Shown piece after piece: positions 1-8,582 of a stretch of DNA of 18,666 nucleotides. The stretch is taken from the NCBI GenBank assembly GCA_005223375.1, contig RXOD01004748.1, positions 1-18,666 on the forward strand, given 5' to 3'. The DNA is from Amoebophrya sp. AT5.2. Taxonomy: Eukaryota > Sar > Dinophyceae > Syndiniales > Amoebophryaceae. Numbering within the stretch: position 1 is the stretch's first letter; each line of letters starts with the position of its first letter. The notes below the pieces were generated by a model. That model made no database searches, was not told where the DNA came from, and worked only from the letters and a program-made list of their open reading frames with translations. Made by a program: the position numbers and the translations under genes.

Positions 1-18
1 ATGACGGGCGTCATTTGA

Positions 19-1024
19 TATACCCGCACGACCCGCGGCCGCGGCGCACAATTCGAACTCGATCATTTGGAAAACACGACCGTGGTCCGCGACGCGCTAT
101 GGGCATTAAATTTAATTGCAGTCATGATTTAGACAGACACAGAATGAATTTACCTAGAGACTCTAATATCGGTTGCGAATCATTCCATTGGTGCTACCAG
201 TTTCCTATCTCAATTCCTTGGTCCTACGAATCAATACGCTTGAATAGCCAGTGTGTTTTATCAGTCAGAGAAAAGTCTAAGTCAGGACAGACTTGTGCTG
301 CTGCCTCGTCGCAGCCTGTACGCTTTCGGAATGTTTGCAAGAATCTAGTGCACAAGTTTAGCTACAGACTTACCTACCAGTCGCAGAAGACCATGACTTG
401 TCAGAGAATATGGTAACCAGAGCAGATGAACTTGAACCTTTATCGATACTATCGGATATTCGCTGGATGCGCTGGGCTCGGATCGCGAACGCGATCCACG
501 CGCTCGTCCGGCCCGGCGTTGCGCACGAGCTTGATTCGTTTGATAATTCCTACCAAATGAAGCTATTCCTTATGAATTCCTATGCCCAGAGAACTATTAC
601 CATTACTAAGACAGGCTCTCTATCCTATTTTTCGCAATCTATCTTCACCAACAAGATGAAGATATTGATATTCTTGTTCACAATCAAACAATGGCGCAGG
701 GGCACGACTTGCTTCTACTAGTACGCTCCTCTCGCGTAGTCGTAGTGCTGGTCAGAAAGCAAAGTGGCAGCCAGGTGGAACAAGTGGAACAGGTGGAACA
801 AGCGGACGTTGGCACGTTAGGAATGTACCAGTCTACGCCAGCAGTACGTTAACTCCGAGTCTCAAAGAAATCGACAAAGCCAGGAAAGGATGAGTATAAC
901 ATGGGCAGAACCTCCGCTGCCAGAGCAGAAGGTCGTCTTGTTACCACGACGCGCCACGTGTTGTGTGTTGGTCCTCGTGCTGCAGCATATTTATATCATC
1001 ATCACCAGCGGGAACCGCAACTAG
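19..1024 (+). CDS. 3' part of an unknown multi-exon gene
   Basis: I do not recognise this gene; its 5' part lies before the window or in an unresolved intron (an in-frame TGA at 16-18 closes the first exon upstream). Proposed exons are about 19-104, 478-530, 761-841 and 924-1024 (TAG), which sum to 107 codons. The first two join as DALWA-RIANAIHALVRPG, with GC-rich third positions like the firm genes downstream. The third exon contains a VEQ-VEQ-VEQ repeat from a tandem 9-base unit at about 775-801. The last exon ends in a hydrophobic stretch (CVLVLVLQHIYIII) that could be a C-terminal membrane anchor. All three joins use direct repeats of 3-5 nt. The second half is weaker, because composition is less clearly coding after 850. 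The gene may end differently. Confidence 0.4.
105..477 (+). other. Intron, gene 0 (repeat TGGGC)
   Basis: Flanked by TGGGC at 100-104 and 473-477. Removing one copy joins a frame ending CTATGGGC to TCGGATCGC. No placement within the repeat gives GT-AG. It begins with an AT-rich palindrome (ATTAAATTTAAT). Terminal complementarity is weak. Confidence 0.45.
480..497 (+). repeat. Perfect 8-bp inverted repeat, 2-nt centre
   Basis: GGATCGCG-AA-CGCGATCC lies at the start of the second proposed exon of gene 0, three bases after the splice point. It may simply reflect codons for R-I-A-N-A-I. Confidence 0.6.
531..760 (+). other. Intron, gene 0 (repeat AGC)
   Basis: Flanked by AGC at 528-530 and 758-760; the join reads GAG-CAA-AGT (E-Q-S). 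A GCT repeat at 529-531/747-749 also keeps the frame, so the exact ends are uncertain. Confidence 0.3.
842..923 (+). other. Short intron, gene 0 (repeat GCCAG)
   Basis: A 5-nt repeat GCCAG at 837-841 and 919-923 joins CCA-G to AG-CAG in frame (P-E-Q). The ends are partly complementary (CAGTACGTTAACTCC against the reverse complement of GGGCAGAACCTCCGCT). It is among the shortest introns proposed here. Confidence 0.35.
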
Positions 1025-1719
1025 CCCTAAAACTAAATCACGTGTGATCCTCAATCAGAGTCGTCGTCGCGTGCTTGATGTTGTGATCATCTCGCTATGG
1101 ATCCTCGTCGATCGCTGATCTTCTTCCGTGGGGTCGTGCGCATGATGATGATCAACATGGGATGAAGATGATCAACATGATCAAGGAGAAGGGCGTGTGG
1201 AGCTTTCTCGAAAACCATCCGATGACTCATAATTCTCTCGTAGTGCTGGGTACCTATAATTGTACTTGTATAGCAGTCCTGGAAGAAGTGATGTAACTGA
1301 AAGAAACGCATGTCACGCTCGTGGTGACCATCGAAGTCGTGGGAAGAGAAAGAAGATTCACGTTTTCTCGCTTCCGTCAAGACAGATCATACGCACCCAT
1401 CACCATCGTTCGTCGATGGCCTCTTCAAGCCCAGCGGAACTATTTTATCCTGGAAGGGGAAGGCAAGAAAGTTCAAGTAGAGCTAGAGTCCAGCAAGCTT
1501 CATTGCCTTTCAGCGCAGGTTTTTTTTTCGCCCAAAGCACCACGAGCAAAACATAGGTAAAGTTTAGAGCATACGAGAAAGCAAATAAGTATTGTGAGAT
1601 ACCTAGTGGGGTAACCACGCGACACGCTTAAAGTTTAAGTGAAAGTGCAAGGACGAAACTCAAGAAATCTTCAATTATTATCAGGGTCAAAAAACGCTAA
1701 CGCAGCACCAGCCGGCACC
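1025..1719. other. Gap between gene 0 and gene A; no confident gene
   Basis: No assured coding region. A plus-strand open frame at 1321-1560 contains a protein-like stretch (NYFILEGEGKKVQVELES) and could be an exon, but nothing ties it to a gene. A 13-nt unit GATGATCAACATG occurs at 1147-1159 and 1167-1179 (period 20). A pyrimidine-rich stretch ending in CAG at 1684 precedes the gene A start and could be a leader acceptor. Confidence 0.4.
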
Positions 1720-3237
1720 ATGATGCGACTTGCGGGGGGCTGCCTGTCCAAGAAAAGCAGTACCTCTACCTCTCCAAAATTTCAAATGATTTAAGATAAT
1801 TCAAGTTCGACAAGAATAGAAGCCAGTTTCTGCTCGATGAATGAGAGCCTGCTCCATGAGTTACTTCGCAAAAATCCCAACCATGCATAAAAAGTAAGTG
1901 CTGTCTTACATTTAGAAACATCTCCAATGAATTTTTACAGAGGAAGTGTCGAAGACGCGACCCGAGCCAGCGGAGCACCAGCAGCAGCAGCCGCATAGTC
2001 ATGGGGCTCCAGCACCAGCGCCACAGCACCAACCGGTGTACTACCACCATCCAAACCAGCGGCCATCGCACCAGCGTACGCGGTATCATGGCGGCGGTTC
2101 TTCTGCCCCCCAGCAGCTGCAGCAGCAGCAGCAGAGATCAGCATCCTCAGCCTCTTCGTCTTCCGCTCCAGCACACCGCGTTCTCAACTCGAGAGAAAGA
2201 CAAGCGCGAGCAGCGTTGCTGAAGGAATACTACTTCCAGCAGTCAGGGCAGTACGTCTATCTTATGTAGTTTAGTTTAGTTTGCCATGAACTGCGACGAC
2301 ATTTCAAGTTGGATACGGTACTAACTTTAATATTCGTTGCGGGACGACAACTCATTCATTGCCAGATCCGCGTACCCGGATGCGTATCGGCAGCCGAGCT
2401 ACGACATGTCCACAACAACGTGGAGTGACAGCAGTTCCGCCGCAGAAGAAGACGACGAAAACCCATTGGTGCTTATTTTCAACAAGAATTACTTATGTTG
2501 CATGGATTCATTTTATTTACAGCAAGATTTTAGATTTAGCGCAACCAAAAGATACAGAACACGAGCCGAGCACTACATTCTTTCAAAGAACCAGCGCAAA
2601 CGCGCAAATCTTCTTGATAAAAAAACGACCATCGCCTCCAGGTGACGACGAAGATTCTTCCGGATCCCTGCCCTACCGTAAACCCGAAGTCGCAGAAGAT
2701 GGCGCTGGGAAGCATCACTTTTTCCGGCGAGCAGGGGATTCCTCTGGGCGTGATGACCAAGGACAACTCCTTCTTTCTGCGCGTGGAAAAATGCCACCCG
2801 GAGTTTTGCGGGCTCCTCAACTACGAAATCGAAAAGATGCACAACTTCTCCTGCCCCTACGACGCGGAAGACAAAACCGAATACTGGCCCGAAGGCGCAC
2901 TCAACAACTACTGTACCTCGGATTTGCTTCTCGGTTTGTAGTGCCCTTCCGATGCTTCGTATTCGTTTTGGAAATATAATTAGTATTCGTATTGTAATCC
3001 TCGCTCCACATCTAGTTCGATGTCGATTTGTGGTGGTGGTCTAGCACTGGCTTTGATGATCATTTATATTTCTAAGAAACTATACTACTTTGAGGTCAAA
3101 ACATGAATCCGGACCTGTGGGCTGCCATGACGAAGGTGTACCGGAACTGGCACGATACTCGGAGCGGCATGGAGTCCCTCTGCGCGCGGCTGACGCAGCT
3201 CAAGGAAAAACGGGCTGCGCGCTACGGGAAGGACTAG
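1720..3237 (+). CDS. Unknown protein with Gln/Ser-rich N-terminus, five exons
   Basis: Not recognised. Exons are 1720-1753, 1956-2254, 2376-2464, 2686-2922 and 3114-3237 (TAG), exactly 261 codons (260 residues). The start is the first of two adjacent ATGs in MMRLAGGCLSK. Residues about 12-90 are low complexity, rich in Gln, His, Pro and Ser from CAG-type repeats. An acidic Ser-rich part follows (SSSAAEEDDENP). The C-terminal half, from about residue 140, looks like a folded domain with spaced cysteines (KCHPEFCGLLNY, FSCPYD, NNYC). A charged helical tail (LCARLTQLKEKRAARYGKD) ends the protein. The four joins repair the frame, and the codon choice of joined exons is uniform. Conserved function cannot be inferred from sight; a soluble cytoplasmic or nuclear protein is the simplest reading, since no membrane segment is visible. 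Confidence 0.7.
1754..1955 (+). other. Intron A1 (repeat AAGA)
   Basis: AAGA at 1750-1753 and 1952-1955, inside a longer imperfect repeat (TGTCCAAGA / TGTCGAAGA). The join reads CTG-TCC-AAG-ACG (L-S-K-T). The ends are partly complementary around GCAGTACCTCT. No GT-AG placement. Confidence 0.55.
2255..2375 (+). other. Intron A2 (repeat GTAC)
   Basis: GTAC at 2251-2254 and 2372-2375; the join reads GGG-CAG-TAC-CCG-GAT (G-Q-Y-P-D), frame restored. Possible ends are GT-GC or GT-AC, never GT-AG. Confidence 0.65.
2465..2685 (+). other. Intron A3 (repeat AAACCC)
   Basis: The 6-nt repeat AAACCC lies at 2459-2464 and 2680-2685. The join reads GAA-AAC-CCG-AAG (E-N-P-K), linking two clearly coding frames. 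The intron also holds GACGACGAA at 2644-2652, identical to exon bases 2451-2459; a splice there would break the frame. Confidence 0.65.
2923..3113 (+). other. Intron A4 (repeat GGA)
   Basis: GGA at 2920-2922 and 3111-3113 joins TCG-GAC-CTG-TGG (S-D-L-W). The ends are partly complementary (TTTGCTTCTCGGTTTG against the reverse complement of the CAAAACATGAATCC end). Confidence 0.6.
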
Positions 3238-4853
3238 TAGAAGGTCTAGGCTATTAGGGCTAGGACTAGGTAGCAGGGCAGGCAGTCAAGAAGTTCAACT
3301 TTACTTGTTTTACTCCTCACTTTACTTTCTCACGCTTTACTCTACACTTTAAACGAGTCGACTGACGTCATCTACTTAACTTAAAGTGGCTTTTGGCGAA
3401 AAAATCAACCAAGTTTGGAATAGATTCGACTCGGCTTTGAAAGAGATGCGATCGGAGTTATTTTCCGGTGCGCGCTCATCCAGATTCCGGGGTCTTAAAA
3501 TATTTTGGATACCGGAGAAGTCTTCACCTAAAAATTGTACAAGAACCCAGATCGGCGTTTGGTGCCCAGCAAGACTGACATGCACGACACTCACACTAGC
3601 ATCTTATCTATCGACGTATCCATACAAATTATCTTCCAATGTACATCAATTTTCACTCTGGTAACTTGGCGCAGAACACCCGACGTCGAGGTGTAAACAT
3701 AGATACTGACGTAGAGCCTCGCTTTTTTGCTTATTTTTGCTATGAATAGATACAATCTTGACCTCCTCCATTTTCGCATACTACAATGAAGAAATCCATC
3801 ACCATCTGCATCGATCGGCATATTTTCTCCTGCGGACGAACTTCCAGGAAGAAGCCCGTTACCGAAGCGTGCGTACATTTCAAGTTGAGTCAACCACAAC
3901 GTAGTTCTTCTTTTTCCGGCTCTAAGACCACTCACACATCACCATCAGACACAGCAAGTTCACTGTAGAATAAATTTTGGCAACATGATCTTCATGCAAG
4001 AATTTACGGGCCGGGACCATCAAACAGTTGATGTGCTGCATGTCTTTTACGCGACGAGGTGCTAATATCGCGTAGTGTGCTAGGAAAGCAAATTTTTGAA
4101 TCTGTCGCGGAGAGGCGGTGGACAAGGGAAGCAGGCGGTGCCATGTACTTTATTGGCGGCTGCATCACTTAAACCTTGTTTACTGATCTCGGTTCTTGAG
4201 GGAGCATGTGTTCAACAGTTCTACCTTGGATATAAACGGAATGAGCTGCGAGCATAATTATATTTATGAATGTGTGATTTCCCATACTGCAGCATTCGGT
4301 AATGATGTCTGCTTGGTTGGGCGTCGAATTTTGGATCGGTGGTCGGTTTTCGACGATGTATGCTTTCTTTGTCGTGCACATCAAGATCAGGATTTTCACG
4401 GCAACCGAACGGAGGAAGGCTCTCCTCCGTACTGCTCGGAGTCACGCACACCCTGGCTGCAGGAACGAAACAAAGTGAAAGTCATCAATGATCTCAAAAA
4501 TGAAATGAAGTAGAGCAAGACGACGACGAGGGCCATTGCCCTACTATGAATGTATCGGAAAAATCGGGGTGCTCACCATGCTAGGACCACGTAATTACAT
4601 TTTCATTTTCTATCCAAAACGTTTCAACCCCACTTTTCTCCAGGCGGGCAGCCTCCAGCTAACACCCTCATTCTTTTACGCGCCCTGCTTTTGTACTTGA
4701 ACTACTTGAATCATTCCTAGCCATCAAACTCGTAGAGACACGTTTATTTTATCTTTTCTTAGGAGTTTTGGTTATCCTACCGGACGAGTAGTACTACAAT
4801 ACAAAATTGCCTACGACTATAGCTCGTCACTGCTCGATCCGGGCGAGACTCGG
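3238..4853. other. 1.6-kb stretch without a confident gene
   Basis: Several open frames of 60-105 codons exist on both strands, but their codons are AT-rich and unlike the neighbouring exons, and none shows a family motif. Plus frames 3386-3664 and 4196-4513 and minus frame 3922-4125 are the least unlikely candidates. A perfect 8-bp hairpin ACGGAGGA/TCCTCCGT lies at 4409-4430. The right end is the probable 5' leader of the glycine-zipper gene. Confidence 0.5.
4742..4762 (+). promoter_or_regulatory. Candidate spliced-leader or 3' splice acceptor
   Basis: A T-rich pyrimidine tract ending in TTTTCTTAG (AG at 4761-4762) lies 91 bases before the ATG of the glycine-zipper gene. Dinoflagellate mRNAs usually receive a trans-spliced leader at such an AG. 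No transcript evidence is available here. Confidence 0.3.
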
Positions 4854-5615
4854 ATGTCTTCTTCAGCACCTCCTCGCCTCGGTCCTCAGTACCGCACTGT
4901 GCAGCAGAGCTATGTCACCTCGCACCAGGTCCCCATTTGTGCGCGCTGCGGCGCCGACCTCCCGCCGTCCGTCGAGAATCGCGACGCGTACCGCACGGGC
5001 GCGAGTCTCGGCGGCTCTCTCGCCACGTCTTACACAGGCTCCATGGCGGGCGCTGCGGTCGGCACGGCGATCTTCCCCGGCGTGGGCACCGTGGTGGGGG
5101 CGCTGACGGGGGCGATCGGGGGAGCTTTCGGCGGAAGCTACGTCGGCGCGACCGCCAGCGACGCCGTGTGCGACCTCGTGGAGCAAAACAGCGACTTTCT
5201 CTGCGCGGACTGCCGGAGACGGGAGGAGGCGAGGCGGGAAGAGGAAAGGGAGGCGCGTACTGGTCCGGAGCAGTACGGACAAGAACTGACAACGCTGCAC
5301 CCGGATGGCAGCGGCGCCGGGAGAAATGGCGACGCCGAGCCTGCAGCTCCTGCCGAAGCCGCGCCCGCGACGTCGTCAAGTAGTTATTCTGCATGGCTGC
5401 CAGACACAAGCGCATGGTTTGGCGCCACGCCAGCGAGCGACGGCTCACAGTCGATACAAGGCGCGAATAGGACTTCAGAGACCAGCTCCGTCGGGGTAGG
5501 AGAGTGGGGCTTTCAGAGAAGGAAAAGGGAGCAGCGTGGGACCACTACCTCTGTGGCTGGGAATCCAAACAACATCCTGTTCGGGGGCCGCGGCCAGAAA
5601 CTCGGTGGCGACTGA
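4854..5615 (+). CDS. Glycine-zipper protein with flanking CxxC pairs
   Basis: A 253-residue single-exon protein. Residues about 57-100 form a Gly/Ala-rich zipper (SMAGAAVGTAIFPGVGTV, then GALTGAIGGAFGGSYVG), the pattern of glycine-zipper membrane or oligomerising segments. It is bracketed by two cysteine pairs, C29-x-x-C32 and C117-x-x-C120, which could together make one zinc site with the zipper looped out. A charged Arg/Glu stretch follows at about 121-135. The rest to residue 253 is disordered, rich in Ala, Ser, Gly and Thr. No cleavable signal peptide is evident. The start is the first ATG of the frame and is followed directly by coding-like sequence. A perfect 15-bp inverted repeat spans the stop codon. 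Exact function is unknown; membrane association is an inference from the zipper. Confidence 0.75.
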   Translation: MSSSAPPRLGPQYRTVQQSYVTSHQVPICARCGADLPPSVENRDAYRTGASLGGSLATSYTGSMAGAAVGTAIFPGVGTVVGALTGAIGGAFGGSYVGATASDAVCDLVEQNSDFLCADCRRREEARREEEREARTGPEQYGQELTTLHPDGSGAGRNGDAEPAAPAEAAPATSSSSYSAWLPDTSAWFGATPASDGSQSIQGANRTSETSSVGVGEWGFQRRKREQRGTTTSVAGNPNNILFGGRGQKLGGD

Positions 5616-5633
5616 ATCCCGAGTTTCTGGCCG
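5591..5633 (+). repeat. Perfect 15-bp inverted repeat across a stop codon
   Basis: CGGCCAGAAACTCGG at 5591-5605 is the exact reverse complement of 5619-5633, with a 13-nt loop containing the TGA stop (5613-5615) of the glycine-zipper gene. It would form a strong GC-rich hairpin in the mRNA. Confidence 0.9.
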
Positions 5634-5946
5634 CTGCCGCCGAGTTTCCTGGCGATGAATCTGTTCTCTGCCCACTCACTCTCAGTCACAAACAATCTTC
5701 TCATCTGCATTTATAAATAAATGATTTTTTCCGGCTTAGACGAATCCCCCTACACGGCACCACATACAAACAAAATACCCATTGATTTTGCGTGTTGTCA
5801 TAGCTTAGCATTACGCACCAGGCTCGACGCCTTCGCGGTGACTTTCGGCACGTGCGTCTTCACCTCTGTCGCCCGAGCTCCAGCGAGTCAGTGTGGGCGC
5901 TTATTTTTTGAGGATTTCACTTTCCCACTCCGGCGAAAAGAAGCGC

Positions 5947-6279
5947 ATGGCGGTGCGCCGACGTTTCGTGACAACTGCTCTCGGTCTATTTTTTATCCAT
6001 GTGAGATCAGCAGCAAGCAGCAGCTTGCAGTGGAAGAACGTCGGATCTCGAATCAGCGCACGTAGACGTGGCCTTTGTCTTTGAAGATCCATAAGCAACG
6101 ACTGAAAGATCGTGAGTCAGTCTCAGTAGATTCGCTTAACTACTTAGATCGTTATCATGGTTATCCATGTCGATCCGGCGAAGATCGACATTATGTCGAA
6201 GACCATGCTTAATTACATCAACTTGCAAGCGAAATTTGGAGGACTTATTGAAGCGGATGCGAAAATTATTGAATCTTAA
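5947..6279 (+). CDS. Small two-exon protein, signal-peptide-like N-terminus
   Basis: Two short open stretches join into a 67-residue protein: exons 5947-6043 and 6173-6279 (TAA), together exactly 68 codons. The N-terminus has the plan of a secretory signal: a basic MAVRRR, a hydrophobic core (FVTTALGLFFIHV) and a small-residue region (RSAASSS) that could be a cleavage site near residue 24. A mitochondrial presequence is an alternative. The remaining part (WKN-VDPAKIDIMSKTMLNY, then LQAKFGGLIEADAKIIES) looks helical and contains no cysteine. The join uses a 4-nt direct repeat GTCG, the same rule as the other genes. Both exons are too short to stand out alone, so the call rests on the frame-keeping join. 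No family recognised. Confidence 0.4.
6044..6172 (+). other. Intron D1 (repeat GTCG)
   Basis: GTCG at 6040-6043 and 6169-6172; the join reads AAC-GTC-GAT-CCG (N-V-D-P). It is 129 nt long, with no GT-AG placement. Confidence 0.4.
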
Positions 6280-6449
6280 ATCAGCGACCTAGGGGCTTAC
6301 GGATAAGATTTGTCTTATGGTTTATGAACGTTGTTTTTGTCTATCTTCTCTTCTGCTTCACGGGCGTGAAGACATAGAGAAATAGAAATTGCACATTCTT
6401 CATTGATTCTTTCACTCTGCTCGCTCCACGCACTCGACTCCCAACGCGT

Positions 6450-6470
6450 ATGGCGGAGCCATGGCTTTGA
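6450..6470 (+). promoter_or_regulatory. Short upstream ORF overlapping the JmjC start
   Basis: An ATG at 6450 opens a six-codon frame (MAEPWL, then TGA) that overlaps the main ATG at 6461 in another frame. It could lower translation of the JmjC protein by diverting scanning ribosomes, if the leader includes it. Confidence 0.35.
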
Positions 6471-8092
6471 CTACCCTCGCCGACGTTACGTGTGATGACG
6501 ACGGGGCGAGCAGATGGAACATCTTACCGGCTGGCAACGCTTTCTTCTACCCGGACCACGACAAACATATCCTCGCGCAAAAGAAACAGCGGAGCCTCGG
6601 TCCGTATTTCTCGCGGCTTCCCGACAAACTGCTGATCGAAATCACTGAGTACTTGGAGCTAGTGCCGGACTTGGCCCAATCCCTGGCCCCGACCTCCTTC
6701 GCCTGGTACCGCTACGTGCACGCAAACGAGGACCCCTGGCGAAACTTCGGCCACGACCGGTTGCGAAGCGGGGACGAACCTTGGCCCGCCCAGGGAGGAG
6801 GTGCTGGTCGACGTGGAGCTGAAACAACAAACGATGAATCTGGCGGGACGAGAATAGGAAACTCCGGCTGGAGAAAAAGCTGGCGCGACACCGTGGTCGG
6901 GAGGTCGAGTGGTTTGGGAACAAGATGTGCGGCGGAGCCGCTTTTTTCCGACTGTCTGTACCAGCCGCAGTTCTGCGCGTCGCTCGACATCCAGGAAAAC
7001 TGGACAAACACCCAGAACCTGAAGCGGATCCGGTTCGAGTCCGTTACCCCCGAGGATTTCGAAAAAAGCGAACCCTTCTTGCTGGAAAACTGCCCGGTGG
7101 AACTGGATATAGGGGACAGTTTCAAGTTTTCTCCTTCCGCCTTCTACGCTGCGCACGCGGCGCAGCGGTTCATTTGCGGGGGGGTGGAGATGACCTTAGC
7201 GCAGTGGAAAGCGTACGCGGACCACGTGACCTCGGACGAAACGCCGCTGTTCGTCTTCGACAGGGAGTTAAACAAAAAATGCCCCGAACTACGCAATGTC
7301 GCGCGCGGCAAAAAACTCTCGTCGTACTCGTCTTCCACCCCTTTGTACCGGGACCTTTTTGACGTGTTCGAGACTACATCCTCCGGCGGAGGAGGATATG
7401 AGAAGTATCGTCCGGACAACCGGTGGCTGCTCGTTGGGTCGGCGAAGTCCGGCAGCAAGTGGCACAAGGACCCGAATTTGACTTCCGCCGTGAATCTGAC
7501 TTTGTGTGGGAGAAAGAAGTGGTTCTTTCTTCCACCAAGCGTGCAGCCGCCGGGAGTGGTTCAGAGCGAGGACGGGGCCGAGGTCTGCCAGCCGGTCAGC
7601 CTCGTCGAGTGGCTGCTCAACTTCTACGAGAATGATGAAGCTAGGGGTGACCGTCACTACATAGAGGGTGTTTGCGGTCCTGGGGAAATGGTTTTTATCC
7701 CCAAGGGGTGGTGGCACGCGGTGCTAAACCTGGAGAACGACACGATCGCGGTGACGGAAAACTTCACAACGGAGTCGATCCTGGGGGACGTGCGCGAGTT
7801 CTTGCGGCAAAAGCCGGACCAAGTGAGCGGGGTGCCGTGCGAGCTGCGGGGCGAGATGGGGGCGGCGTTTGACCACTGCCTAAGATCGGCGGGGTACGGG
7901 GAGCTGCTGGAAAAAATCGACCTGGCGAAAAAATCGAGGACCATGGGAGATTGCAACGCGGCGCTGTTGAGCTTGAAGCGCAGTAGCAGCGGCGTGATTG
8001 TCGATGCCACATCGGCAGCGGCCGAGGAAGCGACCGGCTCGTTTTGGACCGGACTGCGGAAGCCACTCTCCTTCAAGAGAAAAAAGAAATGA
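6461..8092 (+). CDS. F-box and JmjC-domain protein (JMJD6-like oxygenase)
   Basis: A 543-residue single-exon protein. Residues about 46-90 (YFSRLPDKLLIEITEYLEL, then SFAWYRYVHANEDPWR) match an F-box-like motif, which in known proteins binds Skp1 in SCF ubiquitin ligases. A JmjC cupin domain follows, about residues 280-440. The Fe(II) triad is visible: H335 and D337 in WHKDPNLTSAVNL and H419 in FIPKGWWHAVLNLEN. A lysine pair before W354 (GRKKWFFLPP) matches the 2-oxoglutarate-binding lysine region of the JMJD6 group. All catalytic ligands are present, so an active Fe(II)/2-oxoglutarate hydroxylase or demethylase acting on proteins is likely, in nucleus or cytosol. The substrate cannot be told. 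The C-terminus is basic (SFKRKKK), a possible nuclear signal. F-box/JmjC fusions are known in other eukaryotes. Confidence 0.92.
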   Translation: MALTTLADVTCDDDGASRWNILPAGNAFFYPDHDKHILAQKKQRSLGPYFSRLPDKLLIEITEYLELVPDLAQSLAPTSFAWYRYVHANEDPWRNFGHDRLRSGDEPWPAQGGGAGRRGAETTNDESGGTRIGNSGWRKSWRDTVVGRSSGLGTRCAAEPLFSDCLYQPQFCASLDIQENWTNTQNLKRIRFESVTPEDFEKSEPFLLENCPVELDIGDSFKFSPSAFYAAHAAQRFICGGVEMTLAQWKAYADHVTSDETPLFVFDRELNKKCPELRNVARGKKLSSYSSSTPLYRDLFDVFETTSSGGGGYEKYRPDNRWLLVGSAKSGSKWHKDPNLTSAVNLTLCGRKKWFFLPPSVQPPGVVQSEDGAEVCQPVSLVEWLLNFYENDEARGDRHYIEGVCGPGEMVFIPKGWWHAVLNLENDTIAVTENFTTESILGDVREFLRQKPDQVSGVPCELRGEMGAAFDHCLRSAGYGELLEKIDLAKKSRTMGDCNAALLSLKRSSSGVIVDATSAAAEEATGSFWTGLRKPLSFKRKKK

Positions 8093-8582
8093 CTTTTTCT
8101 TGCTATGAGCGACACGACTGGAACTGGATTTGACATTGATTCAGATTTGGTTTTAGAGTCCCTACGCGCCGCCCTCGCGTAGGTGGTGGAGGGTCGTGCC
8201 TAAGGTTAAGTATATCGCTGCGACGGGAGGCGCCAGACGTGTTCGTATTCCTATAGGCTAAGAGTGAGTTTGCCTTTTTGTTCTATGAGTGAGATGAAAA
8301 CGGCTCAAGAGATGCTGAGGAGTGTTACACTGTAGGCATCGCACTTACATCGACAGAGGCAGAACTACAGCAGTACTACGATGCTTGAAAGAATGAAAAC
8401 ATACATAGGTCAAAATGGGATCCACTAAGGAAGCAAGATGAAAATGAAGCACCGCGGGCGCCGTTTTTACTAGGCGCGTGGGAAACTTCTACCTTGAAGG
8501 TAACGGGAGGGCTGTTGTGGAGGCTGGTGTGGCTGCCACCGTGTATGGCGGCGCATGAGCCCCTGCGCCGCCCACCACTATC
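8093..8582. other. Gap between JmjC gene and membrane-protein gene
   Basis: No coding stretch seen. It holds a perfect 8-bp hairpin CCTACGCG/CGCGTAGG at 8161-8183, possibly in the 3' UTR of the JmjC gene. A T-rich tract ending in TTTTTACTAG (8464-8473) is a possible leader acceptor. Two out-of-frame ATGs at 8545 and 8555 start short frames overlapping the next gene's ATG at 8583. Confidence 0.5.

Noticed and set aside
775..801. CRISPR-like or satellite array from the GTGGAACA repeat
   Set aside because: Only three short units without spacers; it reads as a coding VEQ repeat.
2451..2652. Intron A3 spliced at the 9-nt repeat GACGACGAA
   Set aside because: That join leads to the wrong frame; the AAACCC repeat joins the two good coding frames.
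4863..5448. Long minus-strand frames opposite the glycine-zipper gene
   Set aside because: They are Arg-rich antisense readings of GC-rich coding DNA with no motif.
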